From the NCBI GenBank assembly GCA_002049455.2, contig KV918909.1, forward strand, positions 1-64,000: a DNA stretch of 64,000 nt, in the 5' to 3' direction. The DNA is from Porphyra umbilicalis (taxonomy: Eukaryota > Rhodophyta > Bangiophyceae > Bangiales > Bangiaceae). Under the pieces are notes generated by a model. It searched no databases. It saw only the letters and a list, made by a program, of their open reading frames with translations, and had not been told where the DNA came from. Shown here piece after piece: positions 33,339 through 44,300 of this stretch. Every line of letters starts with the position of its first letter. Positions within the stretch are counted from its first letter, which is position 1. Made by a program: the position numbers and the translations under genes.

Positions 33339-35063
33339 CTACTGTTGAAGCGCGGGCGACGGCTCGGCGTGCCCACCGCCTCGTAACGGCGGCGGCGGCG
33401 CGCCGTCCGCCCCCCAACCAAGCTTCTGTGCGGCAGCCAGTCGCCCCACCACGTTTCGGGGCAGTGCAAACACAGGGTCAACGCCCCCAGAGATGCCGCC
33501 CAGACCCGGAACGCCGAGCAGGTCCAGGGCGGCCAGGCCGAAAAAGGTGTGAAAGACGTCGGGCAGATCGCCCACACGGTCCGCAATCCCCCCATCGTCT
33601 GGGTCTTGACAGCCGAGCACGAAGCGCTCCAAGGCGGCCCCGTCAATCCAGCGGACGCGGCCGAGCATGGAAAGGCTGGCGACAACCCACCAAGAGTAAC
33701 ACACGTCCTCCTTCTTGTCGGGTCGCCCGTTCAGTCCGCCACAAGGAAGCTGACGGGAGGCTAGCCACTCGCCGAGCGATGCAGCCGCAGGGGGGACGGG
33801 CGTGCCGAGTAGGGAAAGCGCCGCGAGGACGCAAAAGATTTGGCCAGCGTGCGACTCGGCGGCAGGGATGCACCCGTAGCCGCCGTCAAAGTTGGTGCAC
33901 GAGGCCAGGAAGGCGCTGGCGGCGGGTAGGTCCAACATCGACCGCGTGTTGAGCAGGGTGGCCGACAGGAGTGCACAGTAGGAAAAGCGGGTGTCGACTT
34001 CAGGAGATGTGGGGGAGCCGATGAAGGCACCATTCGGCTGCTGTAGGGAGCTGACGACTGCAGAGGGAAGAGGGCAGAGGTGCGGTGGAAAAGAACAGCA
34101 CCAGCATGAAGCACAGCACCAGCATGAAGCACAGCACAAGAACATGGCAATGTCAGCGGGCTGTCGGATCGAACATAAAACAACCCGTTGTGACCATCGC
34201 CGACTAAGCTGTCGGAGCATCGCATACGAAGACACCAGGGAACAAACAACCACTGGGACCCCAATGGCAAAGAAACAGAACCCGCTCCGGTACGACCCTC
34301 GGGTAGAAAAGAGAAACAAAACGTACAGCGGCTGACAGCATCGATATCAACCCGGTCTAGCGCGTCATAGACCACCAAGACCTGAAGCGCGCTGAGCGTG
34401 TAGAGAATGTGGGCGTCTTGGTCGACATGGCCCCCAAAGCCGCCTGACCGCACCGAGCGACGTGCAAACGAAGCAACAAAAGGCGCAGCGCATCAAGGAC
34501 AAACGAGGTCAGAACTGAACGACGCACCTCCTTGGTTGAGACACAACCTCTCTGGCGACACCGTCAATACAAAACCAGCACTAGGGATCCATTCTTGTCA
34601 GCATCAGACCATCAGCAGGTGTCCGACCTGCGCGTACCTTCTTGTTCTCGATAACAGCTCATGACATAGCCCAAGATGGTCTCCTTGTCCAGCCGGTCCC
34701 TGGCACCCAACAACTCCAACGCACTAACTGCCCAGTACACGCCCGACAGGCGGCGGTGGTCGGCAAACAGCATCTCGGGCGAGTCCTGCTTCTACGCCAC
34801 CTCGAAACAAGCACATGAAAACCAGGACAGCCGCAGTGCAAGAAAACACGGAAGCGGTGCTAGAGAGAAACGCCACACATCAGGACGGCTACAACTGACA
34901 GGTGTGTCAGAAGCCGCGCAGTAATCCGGAGAGTCACAGTCAAGTGTCGGAGCACGTACATCCAGAAGCCCCTAGGTCAACATACGTCTTGCAGCGACAG
35001 TATGTACGAAATGTGCTTGTCTCGCAGTAGCGTCGTGGGGACCACCTCCCCTCCCTCCCCCAT
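33339..35063 (-). CDS. RABGGTB: Rab geranylgeranyltransferase (type II) beta subunit, four exons
   Basis: This is the catalytic beta subunit that attaches geranylgeranyl groups to C-terminal cysteines of Rab GTPases, in the cytosol, with an alpha subunit and Rab escort protein. Exons on the minus strand are 34986-35063, 34638-34785, 34327-34443 and 33339-34057. Introns are 200, 194 and 269 bp, with donors GTATGT, GTACGC and GTACGT, and phases 0, 1 and 1. The product is 353 residues (human 331). Family signatures follow in order: LLRDKHISYILSL, RLSGVYWAVSALEL, DAHILYTLSALQVL, VDTRFSYCAL, NFDGGYGC, ESHAGQIFC, GGLNGRPDKKEDVCYSWW and DVFHTFFGLAAL. The zinc ligands Asp and Cys (DVCYSWW, ~232) and His (DVFHTFF, ~282) are all present. 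The ATG at 35063 is in frame and matches the family N-terminus length. The C-terminus has a short Pro/Gly-rich extension. Confidence 0.93.
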
Positions 35064-35924
35064 ATTGACAGAGGCGGTCTGGCAGTCGAGCACCAAACGG
35101 CAGGACGATGCTGCAGTGAGCGAGCGCGTTGGTGCCGTCAGCCACCAGGTCCCAGGGAGTCAAAAACACCAGAAAAACAGTGCTGTAGAATTCCAGCCAG
35201 TGGTGGGGTAACAAAAGTGGCAGGGTGAGTAGCAGAACGTGGAGTGGTGCAGGGCGATGTCCAACGAGCGAGGTACAGTATTAATACTACTGTACGGACC
35301 GACACCTTTTGCCAAGCAAAACACAAAGTCGACAACTTAATGCGCGGGAACAGAAAAATATTGATTTTATTGTATTAATTCTACTCCTTTGAGACAATTC
35401 CAGAAGTGTATCAAGTTAGGTGCGTTGGAACGTGGCATTGCAAAGTCGGCGTTTCCTTGACTGGGAGAAGCACAGCCGGGACGCCCTGCGGACGCATGCA
35501 CGGCAGACGGCTTGGACTCCACGCCATGAAGCTCGTTCCATGCCGTGGAGCGAGCTTCAGGGCATTATTTTCTTCAGATACATGCACCTTCACCGCGTTG
35601 GTTGTCTGGCCAAGAATGGTGAACTATGCATGAACAGCCTTCTCGTACTCCTTGTTATTCTCTTTTACATAAATTTCTCGAGCATGAAAGATGGGTCTCA
35701 GGGGTCCCGTCACGGGCTCCTACATCAAAAGCCATGTGAGGCACTGCATTGCTTGAGTGGCGAGCAGTGAACCATTTCTCTTCCGCTGCTGGAAAAGGAC
35801 AGACGTCTCGGCTTGAAGGTCTCAGGGCGCACAGATTGGAATACTCCAGCGAATGCCCCAATTGCAGAGCGCAAAAGCACCCTCGCTTGCCGCTCTTCCC
35901 CGCTCCCCCGGCGCTCCCCCCCGC
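35064..35924. other. Intergenic between PRMT5 and RABGGTB
   Basis: Relatively AT-rich DNA, including TTGATTTTATTGTATTAATT near 35363, lies between two genes that both read leftward. It should hold the PRMT5 3' flank and the RABGGTB promoter. No further gene was seen. Confidence 0.45.
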
Positions 35925-38048
35925 TCATCCCGTCGTCAACCCTAGCGAATAACTCCTGCCGCCCACATTGTGAACGGCACTGACCGCCGGCTCGGCCAGC
36001 GCCCACTCGTACCACACGCGCCCCCCGCCGACTCGCCGCCACAGGTGCATCCGCACGGTGCCGCCCTTGGCCACGAGCACCGGCGACTTGATGGGAAAGT
36101 AGATGGGGAACCAGCTAAACATGCCGAGGCTGGCCGTCTCGGGGCGGATGCTGATGCCGACATCCCCAAAGAGGACCGCCTCAAAGTAGCCGGCAAAGCC
36201 GTGGATGACGTTGGTTTCGGCGGCGACCCACGCGGCTTCCACGTGCCGCTCATTGCTGCCGCCGTCGCTCGGGTGCACAAACGTCAGCGCCGGCACCGAC
36301 GGGGCGGCGGTGACGCCCTTGTGGATGCGCACCACGTAGGCGGTCTCAAAGGGCGCGTCGCCCGAGCCGAGGCCGCGCACCTCCCGGTGGAGCCGCGCCG
36401 ACGACAGGGGCGCCAAGTAGGACGTGTACGACACGGGGATGGAGATGACATCGGCCTTGAGCAGCGCCGCCGCCCCGTCGAGGCACTCGGGGGACAATTC
36501 ATTGTCGCCAAAGGAGCCGAGCAGCTCGGATACGACAATGTCGGCGCGGGCGGCGGTCGACGACGAGGCGGACCGCATGTCGCCCGACACGACCGTCACG
36601 CACGACCAGGCGGGGTCATCCAGCGCCGCATTGCGAAGCGTGACTACCGCGTTGGGGTTCTTTTCGACGGCCACCACCTTGACGGCGATGCGCGAGGAGG
36701 CAGACGCGCGGAGGGTGGCCCGCACGAGCGGGCCCCGGCCGGCGCCGAGCACCATGACGACGATGGTCGAGTCGGTCGCGGCGGACGCGTCCCTGTCGGC
36801 CAACGACCCATTCTCCACCGCCGCCGCCGCTTCGGCTGGCGTCGGCTCGCCACTCATATCTGGGGACGGCGCCGGCACCTGGGACAACCGGTGGAACAAC
36901 GCCTGCCGCACCGCCTCCTCGTAGCGTTCGTACTTGACCGGGTCCCGCTCAAACACTTCGTACGTGGCCGACTCGAGGTTGTCTGCAAGCGGCTGCAGCG
37001 GCGCTTGCAGGTAGTCGTAGTAGGGCCCCTCAAAGGCCTCGGCCTCGGAGGGCGGTGGCTGTTTGCCAAACAGGTGCGCCAAGTACTGCACATACGGCCG
37101 CATGCCGTCGCCGCCCTTGACCGCCGCCGGCCGCCCCGACAGCGCAAAGAAGGGGCGGTACTTGAAGAGGAGCTTGATGAGCTCCTGGTGGCGGCGGGAT
37201 AGCACCGGGTAGCCGACCCGGTTGGTCACGTACGAGGAGGTTGGCATGATGACCACGCGGATGGCCTCGGCAGCCCAGCGGTCCAGCGCACCCGGCGACG
37301 GGAGCTCCGACGTCAGCTCGAGGGCCAGCCCGAGGTTGGTGTGGTTGTCGCACAACGTCCGCACCGTGTTCCACACCGCCCACGGCTCGGCGCTGGTGCT
37401 GCCACCGCCGCCGCCACCCACACGGCCAGCGAGGAGCACCCCATCGGCGCCGCGGACGCCCCCCACCGCCCCCCCGCCGCCGCCCGACCCCGCCGGCTGC
37501 GTCACGTCGGCCAGCTCATCCAGCGGGGAGGCGCTCTTGGCAGCCACCCCCAGCCGAATCCACACCTGCATGCCCGTCGCGAGCGCGCTCGCAACGCACC
37601 GCCCATAGTTGGCCAACCCCGCGCCGCGCACGCCGCCGCCCGCGGGCGCGTCCACGACCAGCGCGCGGACGCCGAGGTGGGTGGCGTACGCCACCTCCTC
37701 CCGAAAGGCCGCCTCGGACGCGGCGCGGACGACCGGCGACAGGGACGCAAGGTCGATCCACGGGGACACCTTGCCAATGATGCCCGACTGCCACTCGGCC
37801 GACGACAGCTCCACGTCCGACCGCGTCAGCGGGTCGGACCGGGCGATGGGCGGCGGGTGGGGCGCATCGGGGTTGGTGGGGGGGGGGAGCTCCGACGTCC
37901 GCGCGTACCGCGGGTGCACCAGGGGGGCGAGCACAAAGTCGCAGCCGGACGACTCGGCGGCCTCGAGGGCCTGTCGCAGGCGGGGGAGGGACGTGACATC
38001 CAGCCCAATGTTGAGCTGGTCGCCAGTCGTCGGGTGCGTGACGACCAT
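35925..38048 (-). CDS. PRMT5: Protein arginine N-methyltransferase 5
   Basis: This is the type II arginine methyltransferase making symmetric dimethylarginine on Sm proteins and histones, usually with a WD-repeat partner (MEP50). It is one exon of 707 residues (human 637). I chose the ATG at 38048 (CACC ATG GTC) because MVVTHPTTGDQLNIGLDV begins the family's TIM-barrel domain; the 56 upstream in-frame residues look untranslated. The N-terminal TIM barrel (to ~300) includes WIRLGVAAKS and ELTSELPSPGALDRWAAEAI. YLQAPLQPLADNLES holds the conserved PRMT5 segment before the methyltransferase fold. The SAM-binding loop is VLGAGRGPLV (~430-439), with VEKNPNAVVTLRNA after it. The double-Glu loop is ELLGSFGDNELSPE (~507-520). 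HGFAGYFEAVL, MFSWFPIYFPIK and WYEWAL mark the beta-barrel. A Gly-rich insert (about 37380-37490) is absent from human. A G10 run inside (37879-37888) keeps frame. Confidence 0.95.
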   Translation of the reverse strand: MVVTHPTTGDQLNIGLDVTSLPRLRQALEAAESSGCDFVLAPLVHPRYARTSELPPPTNPDAPHPPPIARSDPLTRSDVELSSAEWQSGIIGKVSPWIDLASLSPVVRAASEAAFREEVAYATHLGVRALVVDAPAGGGVRGAGLANYGRCVASALATGMQVWIRLGVAAKSASPLDELADVTQPAGSGGGGGAVGGVRGADGVLLAGRVGGGGGGSTSAEPWAVWNTVRTLCDNHTNLGLALELTSELPSPGALDRWAAEAIRVVIMPTSSYVTNRVGYPVLSRRHQELIKLLFKYRPFFALSGRPAAVKGGDGMRPYVQYLAHLFGKQPPPSEAEAFEGPYYDYLQAPLQPLADNLESATYEVFERDPVKYERYEEAVRQALFHRLSQVPAPSPDMSGEPTPAEAAAAVENGSLADRDASAATDSTIVVMVLGAGRGPLVRATLRASASSRIAVKVVAVEKNPNAVVTLRNAALDDPAWSCVTVVSGDMRSASSSTAARADIVVSELLGSFGDNELSPECLDGAAALLKADVISIPVSYTSYLAPLSSARLHREVRGLGSGDAPFETAYVVRIHKGVTAAPSVPALTFVHPSDGGSNERHVEAAWVAAETNVIHGFAGYFEAVLFGDVGISIRPETASLGMFSWFPIYFPIKSPVLVAKGGTVRMHLWRRVGGGRVWYEWALAEPAVSAVHNVGGRSYSLGLTTG

Positions 38049-38406
38049 GGTGCACGGCCAGACGGGAGACGAAGTCGGGGCACGAAATGATCGAGGAAAC
38101 GGATGGCGGGGGGGGGTGAAGGGGGCGGGCGCGTGCAGAAGCGCACACGCGCCGGCGTCGTGGCGATGGAGGTCGGGACCGCGCGCCGTCCGGTCTGGTC
38201 GGAAACACAGGATCAAGAATGTAATCGCAAATTCTGAGCATTGACATTGTTTTTTCGCTAAACTGAAGGCGCGTTCGCGAAAACACCCTGGCCTGGGAAC
38301 TTGAAAATGACCAAACTGAATAAGATACGTTCACCGCACGTCGCAACCACAACCCACTTGCTCGTCAACCCCCCCCGCCACCCCCCCTTTCCACCCCTGC
38401 CGTTCA
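38049..38406. other. Intergenic, PRMT5 promoter side
   Basis: This contains an AT-rich stretch at 38210-38330 just upstream of the PRMT5 start, the likely promoter. I see no defined core motif and no gene. Confidence 0.4.
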
Positions 38407-38591
38407 TCAAGGCCGGCCCACCATCCCCCATACCTCAAGCGACAGCAGGCCGTCCTCCTTCCCAATACGCCCGAGCACCCCGACCGCCAGGGCGACCGCG
38501 TCGGCGCGCACGGGCGTCGGCAGGCACCCGCGCCACCCACCGGCGGTTCCGTGCCAGTGGCCCAACGACGGCGGTGGCGGCGGCGGCCCCG

Positions 38592-38655
<64 letters not shown>

Positions 38656-39641
38656 GGCCACCGTGTTTACGACGCCCCCTGCCGCCGCCGCCACCGCGCC
38701 CGCCGCCGCGTCGACGGGCGCGCTGCCGACGGGGGCCACGGCAGCGTCGACCTCTGCCCCCACGCCTGCGGCGGCGGCGACGGGCGCGGGCGCGCCCGCA
38801 ACGGATCCCGCAGGGAGCGTACCCGCAGGGTCGATGGCGACCGCGGGCGGTGGCGGCGGCGCTGACGCGGCGGCGGCAGGCGCGGCCCCAGCCGTCGCCG
38901 GCGCCCCCACCGCCGACCCCACCGCCGCCGCCGGCTGCGGCCCGCCGCCCCGCGCGCGGCGGGTCGACACCCCCCCCCCCCAGAGGGCGGCTCGGCCTCC
39001 TCCTCCCCCCCAAGGGCGCCCGCTGCCCACGCCCGCGGCGGGCCCACACTCGCCGACCGCAAGCGGCACTCGACGGCGCGGCCGCCGCCCAGAAAAGTCC
39101 CCCGCAGGCGCCGCTCCGCCCCCCCGCCGCCGCCGCCGCCGCCGCCAACCCGAGACGGCCCAAACGACGCGGACCGCCGGGCGACGGTGGCCACGATGGA
39201 GCACCCGCCGGTCGAACGGGCGGCCCACCCCACCAGCCGACCAGCCGTCGCCCCCCCCCCAGCCACCCGCCGGCGACGCCGTCATCGCCGCCGCGTTCGT
39301 CGCTGCGGCGTGAAGGCAGGCGCGGCACGGCCTCTTCCGGCCCCGTCGGGGGGTGCCACGCACGCACCCCACCGCCGCCGCCGTTGTCACCGCCACCGCC
39401 TCCCGAGTTGCCGCCGCCGCCGCCGCTGCCGCCAGCTGCCGCCGGCAAGACGACAGGCGCCCGCAGCGGCGGCCGCCAGCGCCCCGCTCCCGCTGCCCCC
39501 GACCGCACCCGCCGCTGCGCGGCGGCCGCAAGGCTGGCGGCGGCGGGCGTGGCGGCCACGGTTGTGGCCGCAACCGCCCGCGGGGGGGGGGTCACCCGCC
39601 GCCGCGCGGCGGCCACCGCGGCGCCGGCGGCAGACGTTGAC

Positions 39642-39673
<32 letters not shown>

Positions 39674-39772
39674 CGTCAGCGCGCCGCTGGCGACCGACGC
39701 TGCAGCGGCGGTCGACGCGGCCGCAAAGCCCAGTGCGGTGGCGGGCGCGACCAGCCACCAAGGAAGCCCCAT
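38407..39772 (-). CDS. Low-complexity protein with an N-terminal membrane anchor
   Basis: The ATG at 39772 (GGC ATG GGG) begins MGLPWWLVAPATALGFAAAS, a hydrophobic N-terminal segment that predicts a signal anchor or signal peptide. Gly- and Ala-rich stretches follow, then GPEEAVPRLPSRRSDERGGD, RRSASFGPSRVGG, RAWAAGALGGEEEAEPPS and a final GGWRGCLPTPVRADAVALAV. Reading these together needs one extra base in the C10 run at 39251-39260 and another in the C12 run at 38970-38981. Both are insertions of the same sign, and together they give exactly 456 codons. GAG|GTATGG at 38433-38434 could be a splice donor, in which case the true C-terminus lies elsewhere. A (GCC)n tract at 38579-38655 encodes poly-Ala. 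No family is recognised. Confidence 0.4.
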
Positions 39773-40773
39773 GCCCGCCGCCCGGCGCGCGCACGGCTCG
39801 CAACGGGGCGGGGCGGACGCGGGCGGGGGAGCGCGCGCGTCGCGCGTCGTCTGGCACGACGGGGGTCCACGGCGGGCAAAAAAGGAGAAGGGAAAACACC
39901 GCCGCCGGCCGGTCACGCGCCCGCCACGCACGCCGCGGGTGGGGTCACCGCCGGTTCGACGGGCGGCGGCGGCGGCGGCGGTGCCGCCGCCGCCACCGCG
40001 GCCGCCGCCACCGCGGCCGCCGCCACCGCGGCCGCCGCCACCGCGGCCGCCGCCGCCGCGGCCGCCGCCGCCGCCCGCTGTCGCGTGCGGGCGCGCGTCG
40101 TGCGCGCGGTCGTCCACCGCCCACCGCCGCGTCGGCGGCTGGCGCGGCGGCAACGCCGCGACCGGCGGTGGCCACCGCCCCCACCCGCCGCGCGCGGGTG
40201 TTGCGCGAACGGACGCGACCACGAAGAGAGCCGCGCCCTCAGCGCCGACACGACCCCCTGTTTGAAAAATCAAAACCGACGTCTCCCACAGGGCCCGCAG
40301 AGCCCGATTCTGGCCAACTACCGCGGAATTGCGACATCATGGCCGTTCGTGGCCGCGTCCATCTGCCCCCACGACCCCGTAAACGCCGCACCTGCCCTCA
40401 CGCACCTTTTTAACCACGATTCTGCTTCCGCGGACCGTACGGGCGATGAAGACGTCGCCACCTCTAGCAACTTCACAGAAAGATGCGGGCAGCCCCGGCG
40501 CATGTTCCCATAGTCAAGAAAGCGCCGGGGGACGTCCTCCAACGGCGTAGGGAGCCAAACGGACCGCCAAAAACGTTTTTTTAAGTACTCCCGCAACGTG
40601 CACTAGAAAAAAGGACTTTTTTTTCGACGTGTGGGTGTGAGAAAGCACCCTAGACTAAAGTCCAGGGAACTTTGCACAAACGAGGCCCGAAGCAGAAGGC
40701 ACAGAAAAAACGACGCCAGCGACACGTGTCTGCGTCCCCTCAAACACGCGCCATGGCCGCCACCACGGTCCGC
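39773..40773. other. Intergenic, includes CCGCGG-rich tandem repeat
   Basis: Positions about 39990-40075 repeat a 15-bp unit (CCGCCACCGCGGCCG). In one frame this could give a Gly/Arg repeat, but the ATG at 39772 makes it upstream of the neighbouring gene. From 40280 the DNA is less GC-rich and holds no gene I can support. Confidence 0.4.
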
Positions 40774-41509
40774 TCAGTCGCTATCAGACCCACGCCGCTG
40801 CCGACGCCGGATCTCCTCCAGTTCCTTGGTGACCGACTCGTCGACCTCGCTGACGGTCCACTCCACCACCTCCTTCAACATCCGCTCCACGACCTTCCGC
40901 AAAACAACAGACTCCGCACGCTCGGGCAGGAATGCCACGTCCACACGCTCGTTGAGCGCCGCGGTCAGCGGCTCGGCCGCCTGCTCCAAGACGAGGTCCA
41001 CAAGCCGCTCCCGACGCTCCTTGACCGACTTCCTTTCGTCCAGGAGAAGCCGAATCATTTCCACGTTAATCTTGGGCATGAACTGGAGCAGCGCCGGTTC
41101 GAGCTCGGGGTTAAGACGCTCCACCACCTTTTCGATGGCGCGAGACTCGCGTCGCTCCCTGCAAAGCAGAATGACGTGTGAGGTGAGCAAGCACGATACA
41201 CAACATGTAAGCAGGGGAACAGAGAAAGAAGCAACAGAGGGCGATGGAGGGATAGCTGGGTACAAAGGAGACCAAAAGACACAGAGCGCAGGCGTGAGAA
41301 CCATGGTCGCGTACAGCGATGGGAAGGGCGCAGCGAGCACGTTCAAAAAGCGCGGGTGCGCACACGACCATACCACGCACATGCACTGGCCATCGAGCGC
41401 CGGAAGAAGAAGAACCCAATATTTGTCGACCAACATACGATACAAACGGCAAGTCAATCTCCTCATTGGCCTTGCGCACGACCACCTCCTTCTGGCGCTC
41501 GGACAGCAT
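40774..41509 (-). CDS. Small all-helical protein, two exons, unknown function
   Basis: Exon 1 is 41439-41509 (ATG in GCCACC ATG C) and encodes MLSERQKEVVVRKANEEIDL and a few more residues. Its donor GTATGT starts a 280-bp intron (41159-41438) ending TTTGCAG. Exon 2 is 40774-41158. The join is phase 2 and gives 151 residues. The protein is rich in Glu, Arg, Lys, Leu and Val. It reads as a series of amphipathic helices, for example ESRAIEKVVERLNPELEPAL, MIRLLLDERKSVKERRERLV and VVLRKVVERMLKEVVEWTVS, and ends in RRRQRRGSDSD. There are no Cys and no membrane segment. I do not recognise the family. An alternative donor GTTTGT three codons earlier would shorten exon 1 slightly. Codon use and splice sites make it a convincing gene. 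Confidence 0.7.
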
Positions 41510-42130
41510 GGTGGCGGGGAGGGGGCGCGGCTGGGGCAGCTCCTTTCCTCGGCAACGGAACGGCAACGACCGGACAAAGGGACTTGGTTTCGGCAGGAAA
41601 AGGGGCCAAGCAGACACACGGCAACGACCTGCTGGCACGAACTGGCGTCCCGAAGAAAAAGATGGTAGGGGGGGTGTGGTGTGGAGTGGAGAAGTGCGCG
41701 TGCAGGTGGCAGCCACCCTCACAAGGCGGTGATGAGGGGGTGCTGGTGGCAGCGACTCAGCTGTGGTGATGACGCGGTGGCGGTGGTGGCAGCCGCCCCA
41801 CACACCTCCCTGTCTGCAGCAGACCAGCAGAGTTGCTGCTGGCTGTGACGCGTCCCAGCATCCCGGGACCCCTCGATGGGTGACTACTGTACGTATTGCT
41901 CTCGTCCCAATTCTATCCACTGTGGAGGCAGTGATGGCGTCCACCGTCTCCGCCAATAATGTCCTTGGATGTTCAGGGGCCGCCAATGAGAAGCTATGGC
42001 TAGCTGCATTGTCATCGTGGAGCCTCGTCCTCACTGTCAGCTGTGTTTCCACTGGAATGTGTCTGGGGTGGATCAAGCAAATGGAGAAAGTTGTCACAGG
42101 TCACCCCGTCGCTACCGTATTTTTATAGTA
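41510..42130. other. Intergenic, no gene seen
   Basis: Moderate-GC DNA upstream of the small helical gene, so it probably contains that gene's promoter. No repeat or domain-bearing frame was seen. Confidence 0.4.
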
Positions 42131-43445
42131 ACATGTACAGTGTGTACTGTACCGCCGCCGCCGTTGCCGCATATTCCCCCTGCCGCCGCCGTCGACGTGC
42201 GCGGCGTGCGCTCCCCCCGCCGCCGCCGGCGGCCGCGGCGGCCGCCGCCACCGCCGCCGCCGCCCCCGGGTGACGGCCGCGGCGGCGGCGCCGTGGCGGC
42301 CACCCCCCCCCGCGCGCCCGTCGAGGCGGCTGCCGCGCCGCGCCGCCGTCCCCCCCCGGCGCCCGACGGCGCCCGGCAGTCGGCCGCCGTCACCGCCGGC
42401 CGGGCCCCCCGCCGCCGCCGCGGCGGCGCCGCCGCCACGCCCCGCGGGGCGGCGGCGCGGCTGCCGCGGGTGCCCGCGCCGCCGACCGCGCGCGCGGCGC
42501 GCGGGTGCGCCCGCGGGCGGCCGCGGCCGCGGCCACGGGCGGCGTGCGGCCCGCGGGCGCGGCGGCGGCAGCGGCGGCGGCGGCGGCGGCGGCCGCCGCC
42601 GCGTCCGAGCCCCCCTCCGCGGCGCCCGACCGGGGGGGGGCGCCACGCCGTCGCGCCGCCGCCACCGCCCCGCCGCCGCCGGTCGGCGGCCGCCCGCGGT
42701 GGGGGCGGCGCGGGCGGCGACGGGCGGCCGCGCGGCGGCGCCGCGGTGGCGCCGCCCGCGCCGCGGCGGCGGCGCCCGCCGTGCCCCGTGGGGGGCCGCG
42801 CGCGCGCGCCGCCGCGCCGCCGGCGCGGTCGCCGCCCGCTGACGGTGCGGGGGCCCGCCGCGTCGGTCGGGCGCCCCGCAAAAGGCGGCGGCCGACGCGC
42901 CGGCGGGCGGGGCGGGGGGGGTCGACGCTGGCGCGTTGCCGTGGCCACCGCCGCGGCGCGCCCTGCCGCCCGGGCCGGAGCCGCCCGGCCGGCGGCGGCG
43001 GGGCTGCGGACGGCGCCGCGGCGGCAACACCGATCGACCTGGCGGCTGCCGAGAGGGCAACAAGCTTGTCAGACGCGGGGTGGCCGCCCGCTGTTTTACT
43101 CTACAGACACAGGGCACGACCACGACGGGTGGTAGGCACCGACGTGCTGGTGGCAGCCACGCCCCCCGCCTCCCCCCCGCCGCAGGTCGACAACCGAGGT
43201 GTCTGCACACAGAAGGCCTCCCGCAGCCCCCGGCGACCGGCGCCCACACGCCCACGGCCGCCACCACCCGCCACCCCACACTCCAGGCCCACCCCCGGCG
43301 CACCCTTGCGCTCACCCCCCAGCTAAACCAGAGGCCGCCGCACCACATGCGCCGGCAGAAACGACCGCAACCGACCCTCCCGCGGAGCATCCTCACCCGC
43401 TTGGGCCTGCCCCCCCCCCCCCCCCCCCAACACCCCCACCCCGCA
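42131..43445. other. Extremely GC-rich stretch, coding status unclear
   Basis: Ala/Arg/Pro-rich frames are open on both strands throughout 42170-43060, with many (GCC)n and (CGG)n tracts. None has a start, domain or splice pattern that picks it out. A C18 run lies at 43411-43428. Confidence 0.3.
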
Positions 43446-44300
43446 TCAGCGGCCGCCACCCCCCCACCCCTCCCCCCGCTCCGCCGCCGCCGCCCGCCCG
43501 AGCTCCCACTCAATCGACGCCGCCCGGTCCACCGCCGCCTGCGCCGACGCGCGCTGCGGGCTCGTCAGGCCGTCTGCCGTCGCGAGCGCCCCGTGCTCGA
43601 CGGCGACGCGGCGGAGCCAGGGCATCCCCCCGACCGCCGCGAGCGCGGCGCGCAACCCGCCCGCCGGTGCGCCCGCCTGCCACCGCGCGTCGGCGGCGGC
43701 GACGGCGAGGCGCGCGGCGGCCGCCTCGGCGGCGGCCACGTCGTCGACCGCCGCCGCCGCCTCGGCGCGCGCCGCGTCCACGAGGGCCCCGGTGCGGGTG
43801 AGGGCGTCCGCGGCGGTCGCCGCGTCGGCAGAGGCGGCGGCCACGCGCGCCGACGCGGACGCAAAGGCGGCGGCGAGCCGCTCGTCGGCGTGCGCGAGGT
43901 CGGCGGCGGTGGTGGCCGCCTCCGCCTCGGCCGAGGCGGCCACCGATGCAACGTCGGCGGCTGTGGTGGCGGCCGCCGCCGCGGCAGCGGCCGCCGCGTC
44001 GGCCTTGGCGGCGGCGGCCGCGGCGGCGGCGGCCGCGGCGGCGGCCACGGCGGCGGTGCCCGTCGCGTCGGCCTCGGCAGTGGCGGCGGGGGGGCCCAGG
44101 TAAGCGCCGTCGCCGCGTGCGGGTGCGTCCGTCGGGGGGACGGCGGCGGCTCCGGCGGTGGTACGGCCGGCGGCCGGGGTGGAGCGGCCGGCGCGCCGGC
44201 TGGCTTCCGACTCGCCGATCGCCGCATTGGTGGGTGCGGCGGGGTCACGGCTGCCGGAGGGGGGGGGAGGGGGGGGGGGCGCCCCAAGCCACCCGGCCAT
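43446..44300 (-). CDS. Ala-rich, probably coiled-coil protein
   Basis: The ATG at 44300 (CCGGCC ATG GCG) gives 284 residues beginning MAGWLGAPPPPPPPSGSRDP. A long Ala-rich segment with regularly spaced Asp, Glu and Arg (AADLAHADERLAAAFASASA, ARAEAAAAVDDVAAAEAAAA) predicts a continuous helix or coiled coil. The C-terminal part, GGMPWLRRVAVEHGALATAD and IEWELGRAAAAERG, looks less biased. The reverse strand is also open (an Ala-rich frame 43792-44103), so strand choice rests on the start context and more natural C-terminus. No family is recognised. Confidence 0.45.
   Translation of the reverse strand: MAGWLGAPPPPPPPSGSRDPAAPTNAAIGESEASRRAGRSTPAAGRTTAGAAAVPPTDAPARGDGAYLGPPAATAEADATGTAAVAAAAAAAAAAAAAKADAAAAAAAAAATTAADVASVAASAEAEAATTAADLAHADERLAAAFASASARVAAASADAATAADALTRTGALVDAARAEAAAAVDDVAAAEAAAARLAVAAADARWQAGAPAGGLRAALAAVGGMPWLRRVAVEHGALATADGLTSPQRASAQAAVDRAASIEWELGRAAAAERGEGWGGGGR

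Noticed and set aside
38579-38655. (GCC)n tract as a regulatory CpG or triplet-repeat element.
   Set aside because: It lies inside a plausible coding frame as poly-Ala, and nothing else suggests regulation.
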